A DNA stretch of 10,707 nt from Porogramme epimiltina (Eukaryota > Basidiomycota > Agaricomycetes > Polyporales > Polyporaceae): NCBI GenBank assembly GCA_900155495.1, contig FTLJ01000873.1, positions 1 to 10,707 of the forward strand, given 5' to 3'. Under the pieces are notes generated by a model. It saw only the letters and a list, made by a program, of their open reading frames with translations, had not been told where the DNA came from and ran no database searches. This document shows, piece after piece, positions 1 to 8,197 of this stretch (position 1 is the first letter of the stretch; each line of letters starts with the position of its first letter). The translations under genes were made by a program, and so were the position numbers.

Positions 1-2329
1 GGCGCGCACTCGGACACGTACGCGGGCGCGACGGCCGAGATCGCGCCGATGCCCACGCCCGCGACGACCCGCCCCGCGTAGATGTAGCCTAGCCCGCGCG
101 CGCCGCCCGCCACAGTCTGCAGGATCTGCAAAGGGAGAGGAGGAGGGGCGCGTGAGCACGGACGAGGAGCGGCAGGTGGAGCGGGACTTACGGCGCCGAC
201 GGCGAAGATGACGGTGAACGAGAGAAGCGAGTACCTTCTTCCGATCTTGGCTGGAGCAAAGGGTCAGCGAGGGGCGCGGTTCGAAACAGCCTGATCACAC
301 AACGTAGAAGAACAAGGTCCGCGCGCGAAGAGCAAGACCCCGTCCCGAAGCCAGAGCATGGGGCACGGCCGGCAGTGCCTAACCCGCGGCCGCTAGCACA
401 AGAACGCCCCTGCCGTCGCGCGCCCGTTCGCACGCACGCGCCCCCCGCAGCTCGTCGAGCGGGGCGGATGAGCGCGCGGTGTTTGGTACAGAGCCATCCC
501 CGCAATGAGTGCAGGGTTGGACGGGCAAGCGCCCGCGCGGGCGGCTCATGCCCAGCAGCTCTTCGATCTGTCCTCATTCTCGTCCCCCTCGCTCTCAGCT
601 CGTACCGTCTCCCCACCTCCGGTGCTCTTTCGCGCCATCCACCACCCCCTTTCTGCATGTGACAAACACCCAATAGCGCGCATCCTTCGTATCCACCCTG
701 GTCCAAATCATAGGTCAAGCACGCCCGCCCACCCGGCGGCTTGTCTTGCGTCGTGTCCGAGTTCGGCTTCCACCGGGCCGCAACCCAGCCCCTTAGACCC
801 CATAGACAGAGCTTCCGCACGCCCCACGCCCCACCAGCACATACCAGCCCATCGAGACGAGGCTGAACGTCACGTGCTCGGGCCATATGGGGATGCGGAA
901 GGAGGGCTTTTCGTTGCCGAATTGTGAAAACGATGGCTGTGGAGGACTCAGAGCCGCGTATCGCCAACTCGGGCGGGTGAATAGGACAGGAAGCACCCCG
1001 GGTGGTTTCTTAGGCCCGGAAGGAGGATATTCTTGGAGCAAGGGAGAACGGTGTCCCCATCTGTCCGTGCACCAGCGGGCGAGAAGCATCCCAGACCTGG
1101 GGCGCCTGACCCGGGCTTGAGACGTCAGCTCGGCGGAGGCTACGTGCAAGCGCACGGACCACCTCACGTCAAGCGTACCAATCCCGAGCGTCCACTGTGG
1201 GCGGGGCCCTCGAGCGTGGAGAACAGGGGGCGACATGGAGCGCAAGCAAGGAATCGATCCTCCCTTGGCCCGCCGCGCGGAGTTCACAGAGCCGCGCGGG
1301 GACTTCGCGCGCCAGTACCAGGGCGGGCGCGCCAAAAAATGAGGTGGCGAACGATGGCCTCCTCCATCGCAGCGTGTAAAGGGAGTGCGTGGGTTCTCAT
1401 GCTCGTATGCACAAGCGTGGCGTGGGCTGCAAGTGTAGCTCGGGATGGGCGCGTCAACTCGCCGTACCCGCAGTCCACCCGCACCCCCTTCAGATAGGAA
1501 ACTTGTGCAGATCGGGTATGGGTAGACCTAAATCTACCCACACCCGACCCGCGCTATGCCCTAAGGCCCAGACATATGGGGATACGGAGGAGGGGGGCTT
1601 CCTTGCCGAATTCTAAAAACGATGGCTGTGGGGGACACAGAACCGCGTACAGCCATCTCACGCGAAGGAATGGGTTGGGATGCACCCGAGGTGGGTTTGT
1701 GGAGTAAGGAAGAACGGCGTCCCGTTGGTCCGAGCACCAGCGGGCAGGAAGCATCCCAGAAGCGGGCGCGCCTGACCCGGGCTTGAGACGTCAGCTCGGC
1801 GGAGGGTGCGTGCAAGCGCACGGACCATCTCACCCATCCGTGCCAAGCGTACCAAGCCCGAGCGTCCACCGTGGGCGACGCCCTCGAGCGCGGAGAATGG
1901 GGGGCGACGTAGCGCACAAGCAAGGAATGGAAGAGCTCACCAGAGATGGGCGCACTGCCAAGGGCCCCGAAGAAGGCGCCGGCCTGGAGGACGGAGACGA
2001 CGTTGGACGAGACGTTGTCAGACTTGTGCTTGTTGGCGGAGCCGTCGGGGTTGACGAGCCCGAAGTGGGTCTTGAAGTAGTCCTGGGAGACGACGCCGCC
2101 GCCGATGCCGCTGCGGGGAGGTGCGGTGAGCGCATACAGGGGGCGGAGGGGGAGGGGGAGGGACGTACGTGTCGTAGCCGAAGAGGACGATGCCCCAGTA
2201 CACCACGAACGCGAGCCCTGTGTGCGCACGAGCGGGTCAGACACGCGCGCAGGCGCGACAGACAGGGGCAGCATGGGCGGGACACGCACAGTAGACGCGG
2301 GAGTTCTGGAACAGGCTCTGCTTGTCCAT
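1..2329 (-). CDS. MFS sugar/quinate-type transporter, 5' half (partial, 5 exons)
   Basis: Likely plasma-membrane permease for a hexose or quinate-like substrate, using the proton-coupled mechanism usual for fungal relatives. Exons are 2329-2290, 2217-2169, 2110-1941, 250-192 and 125-1, all joined in phase, giving 147 full residues before the window edge. Donors are GTGCGT, GTACGT, GTGAGC and GTAAGT; all acceptors end in AG. The protein starts MDKQSLFQNSRVYW. Membrane segment 1 (about residues 14-31) contains LFGYDTGIGGGVVSQ, a hallmark of the family. Segment 2 (about 67-86) is followed by AKIGRR (87-92), the loop 2-3 motif, then segment 3 (95-112). Segment 4 carries GRVVAGVGIGAISAVAPAYV then SE (124-145), which fits sugar transport signature 2 (PS00217) as far as the window goes. 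Family members have about 500-560 residues, so roughly a quarter is visible. The start codon was chosen because it puts a short cytoplasmic N-terminus before segment 1. Intron 3 is oddly long (separate entry). Substrate cannot be told from this part. Confidence 0.88.
884..1254. repeat. Intronic direct repeat, copy 1
   Basis: Begins near CATATGGGGAT and ends near GCAAGCAAGGAAT. It matches 1573-1928 along its whole length with small indels, by eye at roughly 80-88% identity. The best blocks are GACCCGGGCTTGAGACGTCA plus its downstream bases, and CGTCCACTGTGGGCG against CGTCCACCGTGGGCG. The copy lies wholly in intron 3 of the transporter. Confidence 0.85.
1512..1547. repeat. Inverted repeat (15-bp arms, 6-bp loop)
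   Basis: Arms TCGGGTATGGGTAGA (1512-1526) and TCTACCCACACCCGA (1533-1547) are complementary except for one position, which would be a G-U pair in RNA. The loop is CCTAAA. It lies in intron 3 between the two direct repeats and could fold in the unspliced RNA. Confidence 0.65.
1573..1928. repeat. Intronic direct repeat, copy 2
   Basis: Partner of 884-1254 in the same orientation. Its right end stops 12 bp short of the intron donor, so only intron and no exon sequence is duplicated. About 320 bp separate the two copies. The paired ends with a short spacer resemble a terminal-repeat element without genes (TRIM-like), but a simple segmental duplication explains them equally well; no target-site duplication was seen. 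Confidence 0.85.
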
Positions 2330-2419
2330 CGAGGGGCTGGCTGGAGCGGGGCGGGCACAGGGGATGGAGCAGACGTCGCGTCCCAAGGGAGCAGCCCCGC
2401 GCCCCCGCGCCCGGTGCGC

Positions 2420-2425
2420 TTTTAT
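2420..2425 (-). promoter_or_regulatory. TATA-like box of the transporter gene
   Basis: On the minus strand the sequence reads GCATAAAAGC in an otherwise extremely GC-rich stretch. It sits 91 bp upstream of the start codon, which would leave a leader of about 60 bases if transcription starts 30 bp downstream. No ATG lies between the box and the proposed start codon. Confidence 0.4.
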
Positions 2426-2429
2426 GCCA

Positions 2430-3575
2430 CCCGCCCGACGCGGAAGACGTCCCACGCCCGCGGCCGATCGAGATTGCGGGGAAGCTGCCCCCCCAGCGAC
2501 GTGCCTGAGCGCGCGCGGGCCGCCCCCCGGTCCGTCCCCGCACCTCCCCAGTCTCCCTGCGACGGGGGCTGGCGTTGTGGCGTCGCCCTTGCCTGCTCTC
2601 AGCCGTCCAACGGGGCGCATGCTCTGCGGAGCCAGCGGGGGCGCGAGCGGGAGGGCGGGCTAGCGTTCTCAGGCAGGCGCCGGGCGAGGTCAGGTGGGGT
2701 GGGCCCTCGTTCTGCGCCGCGAGGTCCGCTGGCGTGAAACGCCCCACCCGCCAAACTCTATTCCCTCCAGGCGTCCACCTCGCCCGGGCGCAGCGACGTC
2801 GGCACCCAGAGCTTGCAGCGACGCCGGCTGGTTGCTCGTGCGTGGGCTGGTCTGCTTGCTGACCGAAAGCACGGCTGTATGCGGCCGGAGCGGCGCGCGC
2901 AGAGCTAGAAGCAATCAATTGTGAATGCCCCCGCAAAGTCGAGCATACATCCTGCATCCAGAAGCGGCATCTTCAACACCCACCCCGCCGCAGGCCCGCC
3001 CGGCCCGCGTCGAGCAGCCAACGCCCCGCCACGACGCCCTATGTTCCCGCCTCCCCGCCACATTCGAGAACACCAGGCACCCTGTGTGTCGCCGTCAGAC
3101 CCGTGTCCTTCTCTGCGCCCACCTTCCATGCCCCCGCACGAGACATAAAAAAGCGGTGCTGCCCCCTGAGCCCGCCTTCGAAGACACCGGCGCGGGCGCC
3201 GTGTGACCCCGCGGGGCGCGGCTCGACGTACGCCCTGCGCGGGGAGTCGTCGGGGAGCCGCGCGCGGACTGTGCGGGATGCGACGTGCACGCCGTCCGCC
3301 CGGGTTCCGTCCAATTACGAGAAGCATGAGAATGGCTCAATACTGACCGAGGCTGCGGACCGAGCGCCGCAGGCTTGTATGTGCCCACGCGACCGCGGGC
3401 ACACCTGGGGCGATCTAAAATACAGTGGTACAGTAGGTCAGTGCTTCATAGATTCGCGAACGGGTGAGACGCACCGGGATATGTGCACGGAAGAGTGTTG
3501 CAGGCCTGTGGCGTAGTCCTAAATCGAGGAATGCCACTCTTCAGCTGTTCAAACACCGCAGCTGCCAAGGTCGAA
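2430..3575. other. GC-rich upstream region, no gene seen
   Basis: The upstream flank of the transporter. Open frames of up to 375 codons occur on both strands, but they overlap each other, have alanine/arginine/proline-rich composition and show no domain motif. They are expected from GC content this high. The GC level falls noticeably from about 3300 rightward. A 3' end or promoter of another gene may be hidden here but cannot be supported. Confidence 0.4.
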
Positions 3576-3578
3576 TGT

Positions 3579-3603
3579 TGGCTTACGTCTTGATGTACTT
3601 CCT
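3579..3603. repeat. 25-bp direct repeat, copy 1
   Basis: TGGCTTACGTCTTGATGTAC followed by TTCCT, identical over 25 bp to 3676-3700, with a 97-bp period. The bases between the copies show no further repetition. Confidence 0.8.
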
Positions 3604-3675
3604 TCGTCTGTCTGCACACACATCAACATACCCATCTGGAAGCACAAAAGCCTCGCCGTGACGATCTTGAGTCTC

Positions 3676-3700
3676 TGGCTTACGTCTTGATGTACTTCCT
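3676..3700. repeat. 25-bp direct repeat, copy 2
   Basis: Exact second copy of the 25-bp sequence at 3579-3603. It directly precedes a stretch (3700-3920) that shows intron-like signals on the minus strand. Confidence 0.8.
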
Positions 3701-4201
3701 GCATGACACGTGGTACGTCATACTGTATTCTCGTAAGCTCACGAATTATCAGAGGCATGAGTACGTACCGCTGGATGACCATGAGACACGAACGCGTCTG
3801 TTCATAGGCCTCGTGGCAAAACAGCCATGAAGATCGTAGTAACAACCCACCTGTGTACCGACAATGAGGTGAGCAACGCTAGCGAGAGGGTTTTGAGTGA
3901 TTGATGCACTTACGACGTTGGGGGCGCCCATTTCCGTGGGGTCCCCTCGCGCTGAGGTCCGCCCCAGACTTCAGTGTGTTGGCAGAGCCGGTGGTCGCAA
4001 AACTTGAAGACGTCGACGATTGCACGCAAGCACGTCAGCAGCGCCCGGGAGATCCCGGCGCCGGATCAACTTGCCATATTTGGAACTACCGCAGCAACGC
4101 ACTCGCAACATTTCAGTTCAACTATTACTACCACAAAACCGCCCGCACCTATCTACTAACTCATGCCTGAACTACGTATAATGCTAATAGAACTACCGCA
4201 G
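3701..4201. other. Unassigned stretch with minus-strand intron-like signals
   Basis: No gene can be named. On the minus strand two segments have consensus intron ends: 3913-3851 (GTAAGT to ACACAG, 63 bp) and 3768-3723 (GTACGT to ATACAG, 46 bp). The open stretch upstream of the first (about 4040-3914, containing AIVDVFKFCDHRL) has mostly G/C-ending codons, but joining these pieces gives early stops in every phase tried. Plus-strand reading is also open across 3901-4170. A decayed gene fragment is possible. Confidence 0.25.
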
Positions 4202-4611
4202 CTGCCACCACGAAGACATCATCTGCACATACAACCTTTGCTCGACCATGATCCCTGCGCTCCGCAACTACTACCAGCTCTTCCATCTGAACCATCGTAC
4301 GTGCGCGCCCTCTCCTCTCCCTTCTCCGCTCTGACGCCTAGTGCATGCCCTGTAGCTCCTTCCACTTCCTCCTTCTCGCCTCTGCCTCGACGTTCCCCAA
4401 CCGAATCATAGGAGATCAGTCCTGCAAGGACAGCCTTTACCGCACGGGCTGCAACGACCCGACTTGCATTCTCCGACTCGACTCCAGCACGATGTCCTCC
4501 GGATCCTTTGCGAGCTCTGTGTCGTCGTATGTGCCCCAGCGTCGAATTTCAAGTCCGCAAGGGGACAAAATCATCGGGCTCTCTCACGCCTCCAGCAACC
4601 CTCTCTTCTGA
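4202..4611 (+). other. Possible two-exon gene fragment (plus strand), unrecognised
   Basis: A possible exon at 4202-4296 is preceded by a good intron 3' end (GCTAATA branch-like motif at 4183, then CCGCAG) and followed by a GTACGT donor at 4297. Its frame begins CHHEDIICTYNLCSTMIPAL, and its codons mostly end in G or C. Two acceptors are possible: CCTGTAG at 4355 (59-bp intron, stop soon after) or ATCATAG at 4411 (115-bp intron). The latter keeps the phase into an open frame to the stop at 4609-4611 that includes DQSCKDSLYRTGCNDPTC. The product would be cysteine-rich and resembles no family I know. No upstream coding exon or start codon could be fixed. It may be spurious. Confidence 0.2.
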
Positions 4612-4636
4612 GCACACGAGCAGTACACTCTTCCGA

Positions 4637-5054
4637 CTACCCCCCAGGCTGAGCGCTACGAGGGTACGTGCCTCGTACCGCGTGCGCGCATGTACCGTGT
4701 CGGTCCATTCTCCGCGCGCTACGTGTACACGTACAGAACAACGCCCTTCGACTCATCACCGTCACGGATGACCCTCTGAAGACGGTACCGCGTGCATACA
4801 CACACCATCCGTGGCACGGCGCGAAGCGGCGAACAGCTGCGCGCGCAGCTTTCGACTGCAGAAGAAAGGGACAGCAAACGTTCAGCAAGTGCGCGAGCAT
4901 CGACCAGTGCGACCACGTACCGACATCTCCAGTGCCTGCCAGCACACACTCTTGGTCAGCGAGAGAACGAACGAACGAGCAAAAACAGACATACCTCAAC
5001 CACCGTTGCCAGACTCCGAGGACCGCTGGGCCGCCGCGCTGTGTCGCAGCCCAT
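4637..5054 (-). other. Candidate spliced minus-strand transcript, unrecognised small protein
   Basis: Two textbook fungal introns lie in series on the minus strand: 4994-4936 (GTATGT, CTGAC branch motif, GGCAG; 59 bp) and 4920-4856 (GTACGT, CTGAAC, TTCTGCAG; 65 bp), leaving a 15-base middle exon. With both removed, an ATG at 5054 (MGCDTARRPSGP) stays open to a stop at 4637, about 97 residues. Starting instead at the ATG in the middle exon (4926) gives about 74 residues. A strong TATA box at 5088-5079 is only 25 bp from the first ATG, which favours the second start or a non-coding first exon. The product is basic and cysteine-containing with no recognised domain. A non-coding RNA or the 5' part of a longer gene are alternatives. 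Confidence 0.3.
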
Positions 5055-5078
5055 GCTGTCCTCTCCTCCCCCTCCTCC

Positions 5079-5088
5079 CTTTTATATA
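5079..5088 (-). promoter_or_regulatory. TATA box, TATATAAAAG
   Basis: The minus strand reads GGGTATATAAAAGGGAGG, close to an ideal TATA box, within a CT-rich (plus strand) tract. It points at the candidate transcript 4637-5054. The plus strand (TTTTATATACCC) is a weaker match, so rightward use cannot be excluded. Confidence 0.45.
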
Positions 5089-6223
5089 CCCGTCCTTCAG
5101 GGTAGGCCCGACGAATTCCGACCCTCCTGCGCCCAGCTTCTTACAGTTTCCTCGTCAGCAATCACACACCGCCGCCGCCCGGCAGCCTGTCGTCAACGTA
5201 CCGTGGCGCTTACGGCCCAGATCCCTTCCCCCCGTAAGTCGCATCCGCCCGTCTGGCTCTCGAAATACACACTCATTTCGGCTGTAGATCACGCTCCTGA
5301 CGCTCCCGTTCCTCGTCGCTGCGCGCGCGCCGCGTCTGCGCTGCGCCATCTTGCAAACCAGCCCGTTTCGACGCGACCTCGGCCCCAACCGGGCTCTTTT
5401 CGCCCCTCCGCCGTCCGCCGCTGCGGTCCTCGTCACACAGCGCGACATTCCCATCATATAATGCTAATACACGTCGCAGACGCACGTTTCCGCGAAGAAA
5501 ACGCTCAGGGACGGGCGGCGGCGTCCGGATTTCTGCCTGGTGGGCCCCAAAAACATCTACTGCTCCGTGCCCCGGCATTGTATTGACACCAAACTCTTCC
5601 ATAATGCTCCTTTGCACATTATCCAATAGCTGCATGGTCTTCGCGCCCGTCTGCGAAGATTTGGACTTTGACCCAAATCACGATTTCATAGCATTTCCCG
5701 TGCGGTCCCCGACACGAAGCGTGCGGCGGGTGCCGCGAGGCCCTCCCCCGCGCCCGATTTTTGCACGTATCACGCTCAGGGACATGCCGCGCACCACCAT
5801 GCGACGTACCGCGGCGTTCAGGCATGCAGTCACTACTGTGGTATACCATGTAGTAGTAGCATAGCTGTTGCGAATAAGACGTCCCTTGTCTTTTCAAAGC
5901 ACGCGCGAGTGCACATTTCCTCATCGTCGACCACCACCTTCTCCTTGTGCACTTTGTGCAGTCAGTCGGCTCGCTGTGTGCCACACCTCTAGGAGGCTTT
6001 CTACTGTCACACTTTCGATTTTCGCTCTCGCGCGTTGTGAACAGACAAGTTTGATCAGTGTGCATGTCGACAGCCGACTCGTGGATTTCTATTCGGACTC
6101 GAGGAATACATCCTCCTCGACTGGTACAGAATTCGGGGTACGGCGCACGGACACCACAAATACTCCGCCCCAGAGAGCTAGAATCGACACGCGAGTACTA
6201 TTATTCACAGCGAGGGCTACATG
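5089..6223. other. Stretch without a supported gene
   Basis: Isolated splice-like signals occur on the plus strand: GTAAGT at 5233 with CTGTAG at 5286 (54 bp), and a branch-like GCTAATA followed by GTCGCAG ending at 5479. The frame after the latter is open to 5628 (containing RRRPDFCLVGPKNIYCSVPR), but no start codon or full exon chain could be built. A 120-codon minus-strand frame (5635-5273) overlaps it with a codon pattern unlike the transporter. Nothing here is recognisable. Confidence 0.3.
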
Positions 6224-6256
6224 CAAAGACAAAACATCATACATTTGCTCTTTGAA

Positions 6257-6388
6257 ATCGACTCTGCCGACTCGGTCCACAGCCCGAACCAGTCGTCCGG
6301 CATGCTCACGGTCGTCTTCATCATCTCGCAGATGCTTGACAACCCCTTCCCAAGCAACTTCTTCGTCCGTCTCTTCAGTATCTGGCAG
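6257..6388 (+). other. Exon-like open stretch, unrecognised
   Basis: This 44-codon plus-strand frame has about nine in ten codons ending in G or C, like the transporter exons, and ends exactly at a CAG/GTACAT donor-like junction. It contains SSGMLTVVFIISQMLDNPFP and FFVRLFSIWQ. One minus-strand frame across the same bases is equally open and G/C-ending (SICEMMKTTVSMPDDWFGLW), bounded by a CTGCCAG acceptor-like site. The coding strand is therefore undecided, and neither reading matches a family I know. Confidence 0.3.
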
Positions 6389-6475
6389 GTACATCGTCCG
6401 CTCGCTCGCCCGCGCACTTTGTTCTTCTTAAGCTCTATGTATACAACTTATAGCTATGTGCATCTCAGTGTTACA

Positions 6476-6502
6476 GCGCGGGGCGGCAGGTCCGCCCCGC
6501 GC
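6476..6502. repeat. Perfect GC-rich inverted repeat
   Basis: GCGCGGGGCGG (6476-6486) and CCGCCCCGCGC (6492-6502) are exact complements around the loop CAGGT. It lies between the exon-like stretch at 6257-6388 and the start of the repeat array. It could act as a transcriptional stop or simply be a GC-rich palindrome. Confidence 0.6.
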
Positions 6503-6841
6503 ACGGTACATTTTGTGACGTATCTAATTCAGCACTTAACAGGGTGCGCCGGGCGGCCGCGTGCACCCCACACATCCCAACGAACATCCGAGCCGACATC
6601 GTGGGTGCGATCGGTTTCACGCGCGAGCTGCATTTCTCACGTACCGCCGTGTTCTGTATGTCCAGCAAGTTGAACCGACGTCGTTTACATTGTCCAAGCT
6701 CCCCCATCGTGGTCAGCAAGGCCACTGTCCACATCGTCATGGAGCTCCTCAACTCCAACAATACTGGGGGGTTCGAAGACGTCAATACGCCATTTCGATT
6801 CACATCCCAACATTCCCAGACGCGCCGTTGGTTCTGGGCAT

Positions 6842-6896
6842 GAATCGAGGCGAACACCGTGTCCACCAGCAGACGGACATGGGTTTCCCTCGCTCC
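6842..6896 (+). repeat. Repeat core D, copy 1
   Basis: Contains the invariant 25-bp sequence at 6872-6896 (GACGGACATGGGTTTCCCTC then GCTCC). The left flank reads GAATCGAGGCGAACACCGTG. In frame it encodes VHQQTDMGFPRS. The left arm is more diverged than in other copies, so the dyad is weak. Confidence 0.85.
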
Positions 6897-7259
6897 TGCC
6901 CTGAGCCCGTTGTCGTTCGGGTGGGATCTGCACGTTCGGTAGTGTCACCTTCGCGCGTGCGAGGTGGATGGTTACTCATCTGATGGGGCGCGTATAAGTC
7001 GAGACTCGGAGCATCAGTGTACGTACAAGCAATCTCAATCTCGATGTATTAGACTACCCTGTCTCTCTTGTTCTATGGGGAACGTACTGTACCGCATCAC
7101 CTAAACTCCCCCCTTGGGACCGTCAACAAGGCGACTGTCCACATCGTCATGGTGCTGCTCGACAGCACTGAAGACGAGGGCTTCGGAGGACGTCAGAGCG
7201 TCTGCTTCGATTCTAGTCTCATGATTCCTGGTCCGAGTGCTGCGGGTGGCTCAGAGAAC

Positions 7260-7314
7260 GAATCGAGATGAACACCACGCCCGTCCGCTGACGGACATGG
7301 GTTTCCCTCGCTCC
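7260..7314 (+). repeat. Repeat core D, copy 2
   Basis: Invariant core at 7290-7314. In frame it reads RDEHHARPLTDMGFPRSTTE and stays open to VMTW, then stops where CGA in sister copies is TGA. Confidence 0.85.
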
Positions 7315-7542
7315 ACCACCGAGCCCATCCTCATTCGGGGTGATGTGATGACGTGGTGACTTACTGGTAGCCGAGATGTGCGCACGAGATTCTACCACAT
7401 CGGATATTCGAGTATTGAGCATGAGTAAATGAGGTCGGTACGGTGTTCCTATGATCAAAACGCGTGCGTGAGAGTCAATGCCACGGCACATGTTCTCGAC
7501 ATGAGCCCTGTTCTGAACAAAATTGGAAAGACGATATACGCA

Positions 7543-7601
7543 CTTGGTACCTTGATGACGGAGAGTGCGCCGACCATGCGATCGCCCTACGTGGCGGGGT
7601 A
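7543..7601 (+). repeat. Repeat module F, copy 1
   Basis: 59 bp matching 9396-9454 at 57 positions, much closer than most modules. The plus frame reads YALGTLMTESAP then TMRSPYVAGY. The flanks are alignable on both sides (KIGKTIY against RIRKLVY upstream). Confidence 0.8.
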
Positions 7602-8142
7602 TTCAGATGGTCCCGATCTCCAAACGTGTTTCTGTCAGTTTCCCAGGAGACGGACAGCCATTCTCACCTGATGTAGCCAATTTGCGTCTACGGCTGCGCG
7701 CCCCGGGTGTACCTGTAATAGCACTGCGCGTAGAAATAAGTATAGAATCTACATCCGTCAGCGATGGTACCACCATCCCGCCGGGACGCGGCCGTGACGT
7801 ACCGTGAATGGATTGAGGTCACTGCTGACGCCCTCCAGCTTGTGTGGGACGACGGCCGCATGCTGGCCAGGTCGAGAACCTAGGAAACGCGGCCGGCTAA
7901 TGATCAGAGTAAGTGTGCGCATGGATAACCTTGGTCCGAATGCGCTGTACCGTCTTGGAAATCACTCTATGCCTGCCAGCAGGGACGGCTCATGTCGTCT
8001 CGACACTCCCTGCGCCGTCATCAAGGCCACTGTCCGCATCGTCATACAACTGTTTGATGACGAGAACCGGAGGAGTGGGAATACACCGGTGTGTCTGCTT
8101 CTAATCTCGGCAGCCTAGGGGTTCCAAGATTAGCTTGGTCAT

Positions 8143-8197
8143 GAATCGAGACGAACACCATGTCCGTCGGCTGACGGACATGGGTTTCCCTCGCTCC
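8143..8197 (+). repeat. Repeat core D, copy 3
   Basis: Invariant core at 8173-8197. This copy has the best dyad: CCATGTCCGTC (8158-8168) and GACGGACATGG (8173-8183) are perfect inverted arms around four bases. The frame reads RDEHHVRRLTDMGFPRSAAG and continues through VTWRLTG before a stop. Confidence 0.85.

Larger units (their letters stand above)
251..1940 (-). other. Intron 3 of the transporter, 1690 bp
   Basis: The donor GTGAGC follows exon 3 (ending at 1941, after GSAPIS plus one base) and the acceptor CTCCAG precedes exon 4 (starting at 250). Splicing completes the codon GCC and restores SAKIGRR, a conserved junction in the family, so both ends are convincing. The other introns visible in this gene are 72, 58 and 66 bp, so this one is about 25 times longer. 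The length is not a multiple of three, so it cannot be read through in frame. It contains two diverged direct copies of a 360-bp sequence. Several long open frames inside it have no family resemblance and reflect the very high GC content. Confidence 0.75.

Noticed and set aside
188..967. 259-codon minus-strand open frame, with similar long frames at 793-1335, 1561-2358 and 1830-2957
   Set aside because: They lie mainly in intron 3 or antisense/out of frame to the transporter exons, use alternative starts and have compositionally biased sequence. The true exons account for the coding signal; high GC makes stops rare.
1243..1260. tRNA box B-like sequence (GGATCGATTCC on minus); similar GGGTTCGATTT near 9512
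   Set aside because: No T-arm pairing, acceptor stem or A box at a suitable distance.
884..1928. Full LTR retrotransposon
   Set aside because: The 320 bp between the repeats encode nothing resembling gag or pol, no primer-binding site was recognised, and the repeats lack clear TG...CA ends.
4965..4978. AACG microsatellite (GAACGAACGAACGA)
   Set aside because: Only about 3.5 units and inside a possible intron; too short to be notable.
5233..5628. Plus-strand spliced gene downstream of the 5080 TATA box
   Set aside because: Intron-like ends exist (5233/5286, 5479), but no start codon lies in the possible first exons and no continuous frame could be joined.
5273..5635. 120-codon minus-strand ORF starting MQLLDNVQRSIMEEFG with a good ACCATG context
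   Set aside because: Codon third positions are unlike the transporter exons, the second half is arginine-rich GC filler, there is no convincing promoter, and a plus-strand reading overlaps. Kept only as a note.
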